Origin: Paraspadella gotoi
Taxonomy: Eukaryota; Chaetognatha
Assembly (NCBI GenBank): GCA_051294375.1
Contig: CM119264.1
Location: 29,371,674 to 29,435,673 of the forward strand
Length of the DNA: 64,000 nucleotides
Reading direction: 5' to 3'
The notes under the pieces are model-generated. The model saw nothing but the letters and a program-made list of their open reading frames with translations, had not been told where the DNA came from and ran no database searches. The position numbers were made by a program, and so were the translations under genes. The first letter of the stretch is position 1. The number at the start of each line of letters is the position of its first letter. Shown here piece after piece: positions 22,896 through 33,614 of this stretch.

Positions 22896-23240
22896 ATTCT
22901 AATCTATCCATCCAATCACGAGTAATTGGTGTTTTTTGCTAAGGTCGGACGGACGGACGGACGGACGGACGGACGGACGGCCTTTTTTTTTTGGTATAAT
23001 TTATCATTAGGAGAAAAACAATTTTTATTTGTTTTGACAACGAATTTTAATGACAATTTGACAGACATGTTTCGACTCTGTATTTTTAGAGTCTTCATCA
23101 CTCTAAAAATACAGAGTCGAAACATGTCTGTCAAATTGTCATTAAAATTCGTTGTCAAAACAAATAAAAATTGTTTTTCTCCTAATGCCCATAAACAACG
23201 AAATCGAAAGTCTATACACAATGGTATAATTTATCATAAT
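22868..23240. repeat. dispersed repeat with (GGAC)n, split by a palindrome
   Basis: ACACACAAAATTTCATTCTA ... TCCATCCAATCACGAGTAAT ... (GGAC)n ... TATAATTTATCATAATT. The same order of blocks occurs at 55,780-55,935. Motifs of this kind are seen at the 3' ends of some invertebrate retrotransposons; I cannot assign a family. The palindrome at 23,005-23,187 interrupts it, with TATAATTTATCAT repeated on both sides. Confidence 0.5.
23005..23187. repeat. perfect palindrome, 88-bp arms, 7-bp spacer
   Basis: Arms 23,005-23,092 and 23,100-23,187 are exact reverse complements; the spacer is CTTCATC. Read on the minus strand through the centre it gives GTGATGA-A-GACTCT ... AGAGTC-GAAA-CATGTC, the motif order of a small hammerhead ribozyme (core, stem II, GAAA, very short stem III, NUH site) but with G for the first core C. 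A perfect 88/88 match implies a recent insertion or gene-conversion event. It gives a reading frame on both strands that is not a gene. Confidence 0.9.
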
Positions 23241-23495
23241 TCCATGTTCTGACATGATATAAGTGAATGCCCGACAAGATTGAGGGGGCGGACCGATGGA
23301 CCGACAAAGTGGATTATAGAGTCGGGATTTGCTGATAAGCAGATGCGACTAAAAATGCAGGCCTGAGTAGCAAGCATGAGTAGCAAGCATGAGTAGCTCG
23401 CAAGAGTATCAGGCATGAGTGGCGGGAAATAAAAAAGGTCGTTCATTGAAAGAAATGTTAAGAGATGAGAAAGATAAGGAAAATCTAGAAAGAAA

Positions 23496-23578
23496 AGAAG
23501 AGAAAAGAAAAGAAAAGAAAAGAAAAGAAAAGAAAAGAAAAGAAAAGAAAAGAAAAGAAAAGAAAAGAAAAGAAAAGA
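23496..23578. repeat. (AAAAG)n microsatellite
   Basis: About sixteen pentanucleotide units, embedded in purine-rich DNA to about 23,750. Confidence 0.95.
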
Positions 23579-23789
23579 ATAAAAAAGAAATTATAAGAAA
23601 AGAAAAGGGTAGAAAAAGAAATGGAGACAGAAAAGAAAGGACAGAAAACTGTAGAAAAAGATAACGAAAAAAAGCATGATAACATGTTTAAAAAAATAGG
23701 AAGGAAAAAAGAAAGAAAAGAAAAATAGAAAAAAAAAAGGAAAGAAAAAGTTTTCTTTGCGACGCCGAAAAGAGTCATAACTTTATTAT

Positions 23790-24520
23790 GGGATAGTTAA
23801 GTCGAAAAAAAATGTGGCGAAAAACCTTGAGAGATTTTTTGGGGAGAGTTTGAATTTTTTTTCGTTCTCGGGTCGAGATTCGAGAATAAAAGCCAAGTAA
23901 AGAAGGAAATATGGTATAAAGGCTGAGGTATTGTCATTTTAGACCAAGGGTTGATATCTTACTGCGCAGGAGGTCATGATTCTGATATTTTCACTATTTT
24001 CCTTAAGGGGAGGAGGATCAATTTTTGGGCCTATATTCATTAGTTAGAGCTAATTTTTCTACTTTAGAACGTCGAAAACCGCAGCCCTCTATCATTTCGG
24101 AAAGCGGAGATATAGAGGTTACCAATGAAATTTCTTTGAAAAATTCCAGGCCCCAAACGGAATGACGGAGGACTTTCATTTTTTGGTTCCAATATCCTCA
24201 CCTGAATATCTAAGTCTGAGCGCATCCCTTTTTTTAAATTCTTACATCTTCATAGAAAAAAGTACAAAAGATTGAAATGGCCAAATCTTGGAAACGCAAA
24301 AAAAAATATTCAAAAAATTTTTTTTCCAAAAAACGATGCGGTCAGACCTGCGCAATCTCCTAAATATCTAATGAACAAAGTCGCGCTATTTTATCTTTCT
24401 TTATTTCTTTTTTCTGAATTTTTTTCAATTTTCCAAATTTTTATTTGAGTTTCAAAAACTTTTTCACGGTAAAACACATTTTTTTCCCTTGCATTTTTAA
24501 AAAGTTCTTATTTTTTATTT
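23790..24520. other. no gene recognised
   Basis: AT-rich unique sequence. A stretch near 23,970-24,010 (TTTCACTATTTTCCTTAAGG and neighbours) resembles 28,628-28,665, so a low-copy dispersed repeat may be present. Nothing coding was seen. Confidence 0.4.
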
Positions 24521-24531
24521 TTACTGCACTA

Positions 24532-25045
24532 GACAAGAAAGAATAATGAAAGCGATCGTCGACGCAATTGATGCAGAGAAACAGCAAAGAAAAGTTGCCG
24601 TAAAATCAATCGTACCGTCTTAATCCTACTTTTCTTGTCAAAAAAGTTTTTAGATTTTTGAAAAAAAAAAAGAGAATTGGCGAAAGCGTTTGAGAATAAT
24701 AACAAAAAGTGCAATGAGGAAAGTGAATCAACACCAGTCAAGGTAGATAACAAACAAACATAATAAATAAGACAATGTAAAAAATCGCCTTTTTAATTGT
24801 AATCATCGAAGCCCCTTGCCGTATGACTGATCTCTTTGAGATCTGGCTGGATGACTCAGTGTCAGTATCGGGATCGACAAAACGATGACGATGACAGAAG
24901 CAAATGCGACGATGAGTGCGACGACAAAACGAGTGACGCATAAAGCGACGATTGAAGCAGCAAAAGAGACGAGTATTGTGTGTCTGCTTGAGTCCGCTGC
25001 TTCAGGAGCTGCAGCAAGGGGCTTCGATGAAAAAAGTGTCAAAAA
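24532..25045 (+). other. possible small exons within a 16-bp inverted repeat region
   Basis: Short exon-like + strand frames: MKAIVDAIDAEKQQRKVA at about 24,547-24,600 before a GTAAAA donor, ELAKAFENNNKKCNEE to about 24,740 before GTAGAT, and a frame ending RGFDEKSVKKA at about 25,050. An exact inverted repeat CATCGAAGCCCCTTGC (24,804-24,819) / GCAAGGGGCTTCGATG (25,014-25,029) encloses the last part. No family is recognised; these could be exons of an unknown gene or chance frames. Confidence 0.2.
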
Positions 25046-25164
25046 AGCATAATCAAATAGTGAATCAATGAATTGTAAATCGCTTTAGCGATTTACTTTA
25101 CCCTTGAATTTTGGTCATTTTTTTTTCCATTATTTTTTTTTTATTAAAAACTTTTTATTGATTT

Positions 25165-25858
25165 TTTATTAACAGCAAGTTAAAAAAAGTATGCAAGTTA
25201 AAAAAGTATGCAAGTTAAAAAAGTATGCAAGTTAAAAAAATTATGCAAGCTAAAATATTATGCAAGTTGAAAAATTATGCAAGCTAAAAATATTATGCAA
25301 GTTGAAAAAATTATGCAAGTTGAAATAATTATGCAAGTTTAAAAAACTATGCAAGTTGAAAAATTATGCAAGTTGAAAAAATTATGCAAGTTGAAAAAAT
25401 TATGCAAGCTGAAAAAATTATGCAAGCTAAAAAAATTATACAAGCTGAAAAAATTATGCAAGCTGAAAAAATTATTCAGCTGAAAAAATTATGCAAGTTG
25501 AAAAAATTATAAAATTAAAAAAATTATGCAAGTTGAAAAAATTATGCAAGCTAAAATATTATGCAAGTTGAAAAAATTATGCAAGTTGAAATAATTATGC
25601 AAGTTGAAAAAATTATGCAAGTTGAAAAAATTATGCAAGTTGAAAAAATTATGCAAGCTGAAAAAATTATACAAGCTGAAAAAATTATACAAGCTGAAAA
25701 AAATTATGCAAGCTGAAAAAAATTATGCAAGTTGAAAAAATTATGCAAGTTGAAAAATAAAAAAGATGAAAAGGTGAAAAAATGAAAAAGTTGAAAAAAG
25801 TATGAAAGTTGAAAAAAATGATATAAGTAAAAAGAATGATGCAAGTTAAAAAACATAT
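25165..25858. repeat. 18-bp tandem array (TTATGCAAGTTGAAAAAA)
   Basis: About 35-40 units with a GTTG/GCTG/GCTA alternation and variable A-run length. On the minus strand it reads as Leu-His-Asn-Phe-Phe-Asn repeats, an artefact of the 18-bp (six-codon) period. It ends near 25,860, where unique sequence resumes. Confidence 0.92.
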
Positions 25859-26035
25859 TATTTGTACTACAGTCACAGTTTAGTTTAAGCCCTTGAACAC
25901 GATTTACATGTTTTGGTGCCGCCACTGGTTAATTATTTGATCAGATCTTACATTTTTGGCCTATTCATCAAGAAAAAAAATAACAACGACACTTTTGGCG
26001 ACGACGACAATGATAACACCGATGCTGATTGATAA

Positions 26036-26082
26036 ATTAATTGATTGATTGATTGATTAATTGATTGATTTATTGATTTAGG
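26036..26082. repeat. (GATT)n microsatellite
   Basis: GATTGATTGATT tract. The DNA from 26,083 to 27,000 is AT-rich and shows no gene. Confidence 0.85.
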
Positions 26083-27169
26083 CAGATACGCGCTTTTTCC
26101 TGTGTCCTGAAGAAAGATTCCAAGTTTTCACCTCCGTCTCCGCCTCTCAAAAAAGGGTTCCGTCAACGAGGACACCAAACATCAGATTTCTTTTAATTTG
26201 AATGAAATGAAAAGAAATGAAACAGAAGAAAAAACTTTTTATATTTTTTCTCAGATAAGTTTTTACGTAGAAAGCTCAAAGTTTTAATCTCCTCATCATG
26301 AGGCTCATGGAATCACAGTCAAGTTGAGTCTACTACTATGGTTCTATAAATGATATCCCAGGTAAATTGCAATTTGGCAAACGAGATTAATATTTCATTT
26401 AATCTAAAAATTTTTAGTGAAATGAAACAATAATTTTAACAGCTAATAAACAATTTATAAATTTTTATCAGATTATTAAGAAAAGACGAAACAAAAATTT
26501 TCAAGATTACATTTGCGCATTTAATTTGAGCTCATCTCAGCAGTCGATACCTCCTTGCTCCCTGATGCTCCTCCTATGAAGCGGATTTAGATTTTATTGG
26601 TATTTTTATCCAAGTATTATAAATGCATATTATAACCATTATAAAGTAAACATATAAATAAAACATAAATAAAATATGTGTTAGGTAAAAATGTTAGAAA
26701 AATATTGCCCTATGTTACATATCAATTTTAGTATGCACCATCGACGACAGCAACATCATGAACAGTGACAGTCATGCGCAATGTGCAATGTGTACTGACC
26801 GATGTAATTGTTTGTTTATAAATAAATATCAATCTAGTAATAGGGGATTAAGAAAAACATATTTAAATAGTGTCACTTTTTTCAGTGTCTCTTTTTTGGT
26901 TAGGACTTTTTAGGTCAGAGAATTGCAGAAAATCTTTATACTTGCTTATTTGGTTTGTTATATAATCCCCAGTACTATTTATTAATAGGTTTTTGATTAT
27001 TTAAATAAAAAATGATTTGAATTGCTTTGTCTCTCTGTGTCTCTCTGTGTCTCTCTCTCTCTCTCTGGACGATCTCTTGCGTGATCGTTCGTTTTTTTCA
27101 ATACAAAATCCCAAATTTACATCTGAGATTTTCGTGGATTTTTTTGAGAAAATGTGAAGAATAACTACT

Positions 27170-27345
27170 TGACCTGCATTTCGTGGCCGTTGCGGGGCAA
27201 CGAGTAAACAATGTCGAGTACATGACCTAATACGCGTTTTGATGGCAACGGAAACATTACGTGTATGAAAAAATCAACTTGACCGAGATCACGCAGCCGT
27301 TGCGAGCAACGGATAACCGATATAAACGAGAGTGACCTAATATTG
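27170..27345. repeat. two-copy imperfect repeat with CCGTTGC/GCAACG dyads
   Basis: Two units of about 85-95 bp, each running from ACTTGACC, through a short dyad (GCCGTTGCGGGGCAACG; GCCGTTGCGAGCAACGG), to TGACCTAATA-(C/TT)GCG. The dyads would form small hairpins. Function unknown. Confidence 0.5.
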
Positions 27346-27450
27346 CGTCTCGTTGGCGGGAAAACTCTCTATCTCTTTTTTTTACAAAAAAAAATTTGTA
27401 TTCCTTTTTTTTTACCACCGTTACTAGGTGATAAATGTTATGCTTACCTT

Positions 27451-27454
<4 letters not shown>

Positions 27455-27488
<34 letters not shown>

Positions 27489-27822
27489 ACGATATCTGAG
27501 TTATTTTAGAGGTTTTTTGCATGGCCGTTGTCAATTTTTGGAGAGAGAGAGAGAGAGAGACGTTCTAGGTAGTTCTGTTTAAGACTCACCATTGAACGTT
27601 TTTGCCCGTTCCGAATATTGGTTTGACGGGATTTTTCTGTACAATAAAGTTTCTCTCTTTCTGCTTATTCATCGTGACTTTTTATTCATGATTTATCTCG
27701 AGATTCAGCGAAACATTCAGTCGAAATCTCCCTCGTCAACTTCAAGGTACGGGCAACGTCTCGAACGCGCGACTCCGGGGCTTGAAGTCGAAAAACAACT
27801 TCAACGAGTAAACGAGTTCCGG

Positions 27823-27871
<49 letters not shown>

Positions 27872-28140
27872 TTTTTTTTTTTTTACAAAAACATTTTTTA
27901 AAATTTTTTTTCACATCCGTCAATAGGCGACGAGTAAACGAGTTCCGGCTCTGCAGCGTCTCTCCAGCTTCTTTCTCTCTCTCTCTCTCTCTCTTCTGTC
28001 TCTCTCTCTCTCTGTACGATCTCTTGCGTGATTATTTTTTTCCTTCTAAAAACTTTTATTATCGCCATTTATTCCGCGCTTGTTTCTCAATACAAAATCC
28101 CACTCTCTCTCTTTATTTCTCTCTTTCTCTCTCTCTCTTT
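27455..28140. repeat. CT-rich tracts with a short GC-rich unique island
   Basis: (CT)n tracts at about 27,455-27,485, 27,820-27,870, 27,975-28,020 and 28,100-28,140. Between them, 27,590-27,820 holds an open + strand frame (NVFARSEYWFDGIFLYNK, then SKSPSSTSRYGQRLERATPG) that is not low-complexity but is unrecognised. GACGAGTAAACGAGTTCCGG-like sequence occurs twice (about 27,797 and 27,930). Confidence 0.5.
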
Positions 28141-28198
28141 CACTCATACACGCATTTGTTTGTTTTATTTATGATGAATGATTCATCGCGTCAATGAA

Positions 28199-28345
28199 TG
28201 ACTATCATAGCATCAATCATTTGGTTATCATCGCATCAATATTTGTTTATCATCGCATCAATATTTTGTTATCATCGCATCAATCCTTTGGTTATCATCG
28301 CATCAATATTTGGTTATCATCGCATCAATATTTGGTTGTCATTGA
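28199..28345. repeat. 22-bp minisatellite, about 6 copies
   Basis: Units of GGTTATCATCGCATCAATAT with minor variants. The + strand frame through it (IASIFVYHRIN...) is a shadow. Confidence 0.9.
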
Positions 28346-29931
28346 AGGCAAGCTTGGTCCTTTTCTTTTAAGATTTTTTTTCTTAGGGAAAAAAATACGG
28401 TAAAGGTATTTTTAAACATGAAAAGATTCACTGATTCTGACGTCATAACATCTTCTCATCACTGTATGGTAGTGGAACTAACTATACTGTAAACTCGAAG
28501 TGCAGTCGTATTTATTTTTTCAAATGTTTTTTTCGATTTTCTATCCACCTGTCACAGTCTCGGTGCTCTAACTTCGATAATGATTGTTAAGGGACAAGGG
28601 TTTTCCATGCAAGCTAGTCAAGAATTAACTGATATTATTTCACTATTTCTTAAGGGGACCCAGTGATAAAAATGATATCAAAAGCTTAAGGGTCTTCATC
28701 AAAGGAATTTGAATGGTGATAGTCATTAATTTTTCTTTGGCACGGGAAAGTGGTAAAAAAATTCCTATCTCTTATTGTAGCGGAAACAAAAATTTAATAA
28801 TTATGAAAAAAACATTTAGTTGACCCTACACTAAATATTTATATAATCCATTATTTTATTTTTGCATTAGAAAGTATTTTTTAACTAAATTCCAATTTTT
28901 AATTTTTTACTGTACAAAGCTAAAATTTTAGGGTTTAAGCCTCATTGAACAAAGGCTTTACAAGACTAATATTTTTATATTTTTATATTTACTTAAAAGC
29001 AGACAAATCAAACCTAAATTCCTATTCTTACAGAAACAAAACTATAATATTTATTAATTAATATTCATATTCCTCCCTTAAATGTATTATTAAACTATAT
29101 TGATTCCTAATTATAACAATTAAAAATTTAGTAAAAGTAAAGAATCTTTCTCTTCTTTTTATATTTATATTACTTCAAAGAGTTTTATTTTCATCCAATT
29201 AACATAATCATTTGAAAAGAAAGTTTAAATAAAATCAGTCGATACCTTAAATTTTGATTCATTCCTAGTTTTTTTTCTTATAAATTTTTATGATAAAAGC
29301 TGAAAATCTTTTTAAAATTAGATCTTACCTTTTTTTTGGAAAAAAAATTTTAAACTTGAAAAAGATTTTCTTCTTACCGATTTTTTAAAGAAAATTAAGC
29401 TGGCTGATTTTATCAAATTTTTTAACTACTTTCCCAAATAATTATAGAAGAAAAAATTATATGGTCAGAACACAGCTTAAGTTAAAGGGTCAAACGTTAT
29501 GTTTTCAGCTTTTTACCCCCCTGTTCACTTGGTCCCCTTAATAGACGAACTTTAATTCGTACTTGGAAAACTTTGTTTAAACGTACAACGAATGAAATTC
29601 TAATGTATATAAAACTATATATGCTTGGACAGCTGAGTACTCGCTTACCAATTCTGATTTCTGAGTTTAATTCTCTCTCGTCTCTGTCGGGAGATGCCAT
29701 AATACCTTTTTTGTTTATATATGTATCTGTTTTTTGTATTTACTGTATTTTTTATTTACTGTGATTGTTTGAATACGTACATTTGTATTCGTCTATATCG
29801 TAAACTGATAGAAATAAAACACCTGATTTGTTATTGTGAAATCAATACTTAGTGACTCTGATTCTTGTCCCGTCTGATTTTTAAGCCCTCTGTTAATTCT
29901 TCACCGACTCTAAATACCAAAGCATCTCACA
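28346..29931. other. no gene recognised; possible solo LTR remnant
   Basis: AT-rich sequence without credible exons. Around 29,540-29,850 there is a TATAAA-like box (29,605-29,612), TC-rich sequence and an AATAAA signal (29,815) in the order expected of a retroelement LTR, but no defined ends were seen, so this is only a suggestion. Confidence 0.25.
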
Positions 29932-30140
29932 GATTCACACTTCAAAGATTCAAGAGCTGCTCTTTGAAATCCGATTCCGATTCCGATTCCAAAGACTACC
30001 ACACTTCACAGATTCAAGAGCTGTTCTTTAAAATCCGATTCTAAATTCCAAAGCCTATCACACTTCACAGATTTAAGAGCTGTTCTTTGAAATCCGATTC
30101 TAAATTCCAAAGCCATTCTCACAGATTCAAGAGCTGATCT
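29932..30140. repeat. 59-64-bp tandem repeat, about 3.5 copies
   Basis: CACAGATTCAAGAGCTGTTC ... CCGATTCTAAATTCCAAAG repeats with starts near 29,947, 30,011, 30,070 and 30,124. Confidence 0.85.
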
Positions 30141-30152
30141 TGTAAATCGTCC

Positions 30153-30295
30153 CTCCGCGTTATGAGTCCACGAGTTTTCTGTCGGCGACGGGCGCAGAAG
30201 GACGCGTTGTTATGGAAACGGGTCCGTCGTGGAAAGAAGCGGAGGAGAGAAGTCGAGGACTTTGAGATAATAAAGAAAAATGAGAGAAGATGAGG
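30153..30295 (+). other. small basic ORF, unrecognised
   Basis: An ATG near 30,161 begins an open frame of about 45 codons (MSPRVFCRRRAQKDALLWKR...EVEDFEIIKK). It is very basic and lies just upstream of the first recognisable dynein exon. It could be an upstream exon of that gene or a chance frame. Confidence 0.2.
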
Positions 30296-30594
30296 GATTT
30301 GAAGCAAAGATGAATACTACTATGAATGTGGCATAAAGGACAAAAGACTAAAAAGCAAAGGACAGAAATAAGAATGAAAGATGAGAATGCGGAAAATTAA
30401 CTATTTATTTTAATCAACAAATTGTACATTTTTTATAAAGAAAAAAAAATTAGTAACCAAACTTCATAGTTTCTTGAAAAACAGTATATTTAACATGTTA
30501 TTTTTTTTAAGTAACCAATTTAAAAAGAAGCGTTTTAAAGGGCCTTGAGCCCTATGTCGAATCATAGTCAAATAAAGACTTTTACTCTCATAGG

Positions 30595-30650
30595 GAGGAG
30601 GAGGAGGAGAAGGAGGAGGAGGAGGAGGAGGAGGAAGAAGAAGAGGATGA
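30595..30650. repeat. (AGG)n purine triplet tract
   Basis: GGAGGAGGAGG-type tract with AAG variants. The minus strand reads poly-Pro. Confidence 0.9.
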
Positions 30651-30786
30651 GGATCGTTTCCTAGCAACCACTTAAACCGAGTCCGTTTCATGACATCTGT
30701 TTCGACAACTTCGGGTTAAATACGAAATGACAAACTGATATTAATATTTGACTATTCCAACTAATGTTTTTGTACTTTTGGTAATC

Positions 30787-30975
30787 AACACTATCACCAA
30801 CTTTCAATAAGGTCACGAATGAAAACAAGAACAACAACAACAACAACAAGAACAACAACAACGAGGAAACCAATTCGATTCGCCAGAAATTGAAACAGAC
30901 TTTTTCCGAAAATTCTCTGGAAACCGTTTTGTCATTTCGACGCCATGAATATTTTAATCGCGACAACTTGAATAC

Positions 30976-31015
<40 letters not shown>

Positions 31016-31295
31016 GGCGCCATGAAACCGGCGCGCTCTTCGACAAAAGATGCGACGCGTTCCCGCCGACGCGGCGCCACTTCGTCGGCGTCATCTAATC
31101 GCGCCGACGCCGGCGAATCTCCATCCGGCGTCAATCGAATCAAATCAGGCGGCACTCAATCGAAAAGCGGCGTCGGGACACATAAATCAGGCGCCTCCCT
31201 GGCCAAGACAGGCGCCGCCCAACCCTCACCGCCGATCAGCGTCAGCATTAAAAGCCTCGCGTCCGAAGAAGCGAAAGGAAAGGGAAAGTTTCAAG
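30787..31295 (+). CDS. dynein heavy chain, first recognisable exon (N-terminal leader)
   Basis: One frame is open from about 30,787 to a donor at 31,295/31,296 (TTTCAAG|GTAAGA). It runs through an Asn-rich run, a segment of ordinary composition (EETNSIRQKLKQTFSENSLE), an Arg-Glu repeat from the GA tract, and then a Ser/Lys/Thr-rich leader beginning MKPARSSTKDATRSRRRG at ATG 31,022. The start is ambiguous: 31,022 has a clean context after the GA tract, while an earlier ATG at 30,890 is in frame. The leader resembles the disordered N-termini of dynein heavy chains and has no domain of its own. It is assigned to the dynein gene by position, strand and compatible splice phase (the exon leaves one base). 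Confidence 0.5.
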
Positions 31296-31360
31296 GTAAG
31301 AAAGATAAATTAAATCATTAAATATTAAATTATCTAATAAAAAATCAAGGCAACATTAGT

Positions 31361-31463
<103 letters not shown>

Positions 31464-31470
31464 CAATCAG

Positions 31471-31687
31471 TTGTAACGCTGGGTGACGTCGCTCCCGTCG
31501 CGAAAGAATCGTCGTCCAGTGCCGTCGATTCGCATCTTCTCCTGCCGCGGCATCAGCCACAGTATCGGCTTTGACATCAGCTACAGTATCGGCCGCGGCT
31601 TCCAAATTTGCCGCGGCATCTGAGGAGCCAGTGGCCGACGGGGGAGCAAGTGTGTCGACCGCAGCAGAGAATGGAATAGCAGAGGAG
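31471..31687 (+). CDS. dynein heavy chain exon (Ala/Ser-rich leader)
   Basis: Acceptor CAATCAG|TT and donor GAG|GTAAAG. The first part reads VVTLGDVAPVAKESSSSAVD in phase with the preceding exon. After about 31,530 the good frame shifts by one base to an Ala/Ser-rich segment ending ASVSTAAENGIAEE, so a one-base assembly deletion is likely. Low complexity, probably a disordered linker. Not alignable to a domain; assigned by phase and position. Confidence 0.4.
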
Positions 31688-32049
31688 GTAAAGATAAAAT
31701 ATCAATAACCAAGACAATAAAACAACAACATAAACAATGGTAATATCGTGAACAATGTAACAGCAACAAGGACAAAATAACTGTAACTAAAATAAAAACA
31801 ACTACAAAAACAATATTAATATCAACAATACAAAACCAACATAATCAACAATAATACCAACAAACAGCAACAACAACGACCATGATAACATCAACAAAAA
31901 TTATAATAACAAAAAATACAACATTAAAATCAAAAACAAAAACAACAATAACAAAAACAGCAGCAGCAGCAGCGTTTAATTTATTAATTATTATTATTAT
32001 TTGTAATATTATTCAATCAATTAATTAATATTTTTTTCTAACCGGACAG

Positions 32050-32294
32050 ACCAAAGATTCCGGCGTTTCGCCGGAAATGAGTCTCAGCCTTCCGGACGCC
32101 TCCCTTCCTCCCTCACCGACGCCGGATCCCAACCGGCGTCTTTCTTCGCCCACGCGTCTCCGCCGGCGTCATTCTCGGCCGGAGACTTCGATGTCGGATT
32201 CCCAGGCGGCGCCGTTTCGACGACGGGCGACGACGAATCGAGCGACGCCGGGCGGTGGACGCAACGCCGCTCCGTCGTCGGCGGGGACGTCGAG
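32050..32294 (+). CDS. dynein heavy chain exon (leader)
   Basis: Acceptor GGACAG|AC and donor CGAG|GTATCA; the exon leaves two bases, matching the next exon. It reads TKDSGVSPEMSLSLPDASLP in phase. An alternative frame in the middle (ASFSAGDFDVGFPGG, GDDESSDAGRW) looks more natural, so a pair of compensating indels is possible. No domain recognised. Confidence 0.4.
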
Positions 32295-32296
32295 GT

Positions 32297-32299
<3 letters not shown>

Positions 32300-32358
<59 letters not shown>

Positions 32359-32384
32359 ACATCAATTTATGTAATCTTTTTTAA

Positions 32385-32448
<64 letters not shown>

Positions 32449-32512
32449 AAATAAATAAATCAATCAATCATCAATCAATCAATCAATCAATCAATCAAAC
32501 AATCAATCAATC

Positions 32513-32550
<38 letters not shown>

Positions 32551-32560
32551 TCCCCTCCAC
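32300..32560. repeat. intronic (AATC)n and (AAAT)n microsatellites
   Basis: An array of ATCA, then AATA, then ATCA tetranucleotide repeats fills this dynein intron. Related (AATG)n tracts lie in the next introns at 32,819-32,887, 33,205-33,230 and 33,340-33,400. Confidence 0.95.
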
Positions 32561-32572
32561 CCACTTTTCCAG

Positions 32573-32789
32573 ATCTTCCCGCAGCGTCTTCTCCGGATTC
32601 TCCAAACTCTCGACTCACCCGTGGAAGCCCCCGTCGACGGAGACGGCGCCTCCCGGCGACGCCGACTCGTGGGCGAGCGAGTTGAGAGAAAGGATCGACT
32701 CTCAGCTAGCGATCGACGCTGAAGGCGAGATGGTGGATCCCAAGGATGTGGCCGCATTGGTGCAGGAGATCGTCGGCCTGTTCTCGCAG
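32573..32789 (+). CDS. dynein heavy chain exon
   Basis: Acceptor TTTTCCAG|AT and donor TCGCAG|GTTGGG, clean through its 72 codons. It reads SRSVFSGFSKLSTHPWKPPS, then WASELRERIDSQLAID and MVDPKDVAALVQEIVGLFSQ. The second half is predicted helical and is of ordinary composition, unlike the leader exons before it. Phase is compatible on both sides. Confidence 0.55.
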
Positions 32790-32928
32790 GTTGGGAGTGG
32801 AGGGAATGAGGGTATTGAATGAAAGAATGAATGAATGAATGAATGAATGAATGAATGAATGAATGAATGAATGAATGAATGAATGAATATAGTAAGTCCA
32901 CTTTCCCCAACCCTTCCCCCCATCTCAG

Positions 32929-33072
32929 GCCTTGCAACTCGACACTCGCTTGATTTGGTCGGTCGTCGTCGACATTCTCATCAAACTCATTCCATTTCAA
33001 CGTCTCCTTCGTGGTCAGTCAGTCCTTTACTACTACATCGATCAAGTTTATCATCACGCTCTAATGCACAAG
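32929..33072 (+). CDS. dynein heavy chain exon
   Basis: Exactly 48 codons between CATCTCAG and AAG|GTTCGG. It reads ALQLDTRLIWSVVVDILIKL, then PFQRLLRGQSVLYYYIDQVY: helical, with conserved-looking aromatic residues. Part of the N-terminal stem upstream of the recognisable DHC_N1 motifs. Confidence 0.55.
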
Positions 33073-33452
33073 GTTCGGTGGGGGGGTGAATGTCGTTGTT
33101 GTTGTCGTTGTTGTTGTTGTCGCTTTATAGTGTAAGATTTTAAATGAATCCTTATTTACAAATGAGAATTTTGGCGAAATTGGTTACATTGAATGAATAA
33201 ATATATGAATGAATGAATGAATGAATGAATAAAGTAAAGAAATCGTTTTAAATGTAAATACAAAAGAAAAAAACGAATGAATTAATTAAAAATCAATATT
33301 TATAATAAATTAATTTAAATGAATTAATAAAAAAATGAAAGAATGAATGAATGAATGAATGAATGAATGAATCAATGAATGAATCAATCAATCAATGTAT
33401 GAATCAGTCCTTCAATTGATAAATGAAACCAACCCATTTCCCATCCTCGAAG

Positions 33453-33586
33453 GAACGCCTCTTTGATCTCGGCCTTCCCATCACACTCACAAAACTTTTC
33501 CCGCAAGAAATCGTCGACATTCGTGACAGCAGAAAACCTGTGAAGATGTTTCGTCCTGCGGCCGCCGTCTCGGAGTCACATTTGAG
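33453..33586 (+). CDS. dynein heavy chain exon
   Basis: Reads ERLFDLGLPITLTKLFPQEI and then RDSRKPVKMFRPAAAVSESH before a GTGAGA donor that runs straight into a GA tract and the 582-N gap. It leaves two bases, compatible with the exon at 34,361 if no exon is lost in the gap. Confidence 0.5.
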
Positions 33587-33614
33587 GTGAGAGAGAGAGA
33601 GAGAGAGAGAGAGA

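Noticed and set aside
22916-23252. ORFs on both strands containing the same peptide
   Set aside because: The identical peptide on both strands is simply the perfect palindrome at 23,005-23,187.
25507-25925. LHNFFNLHNFF-type hydrophobic peptides
   Set aside because: Generated by the 18-bp tandem array; no non-repetitive coding sequence attached.
28346-29931. Solo LTR with TATA box and poly(A) signal
   Set aside because: No terminal TG...CA with a target duplication and no second copy in the window; kept only as a remark.
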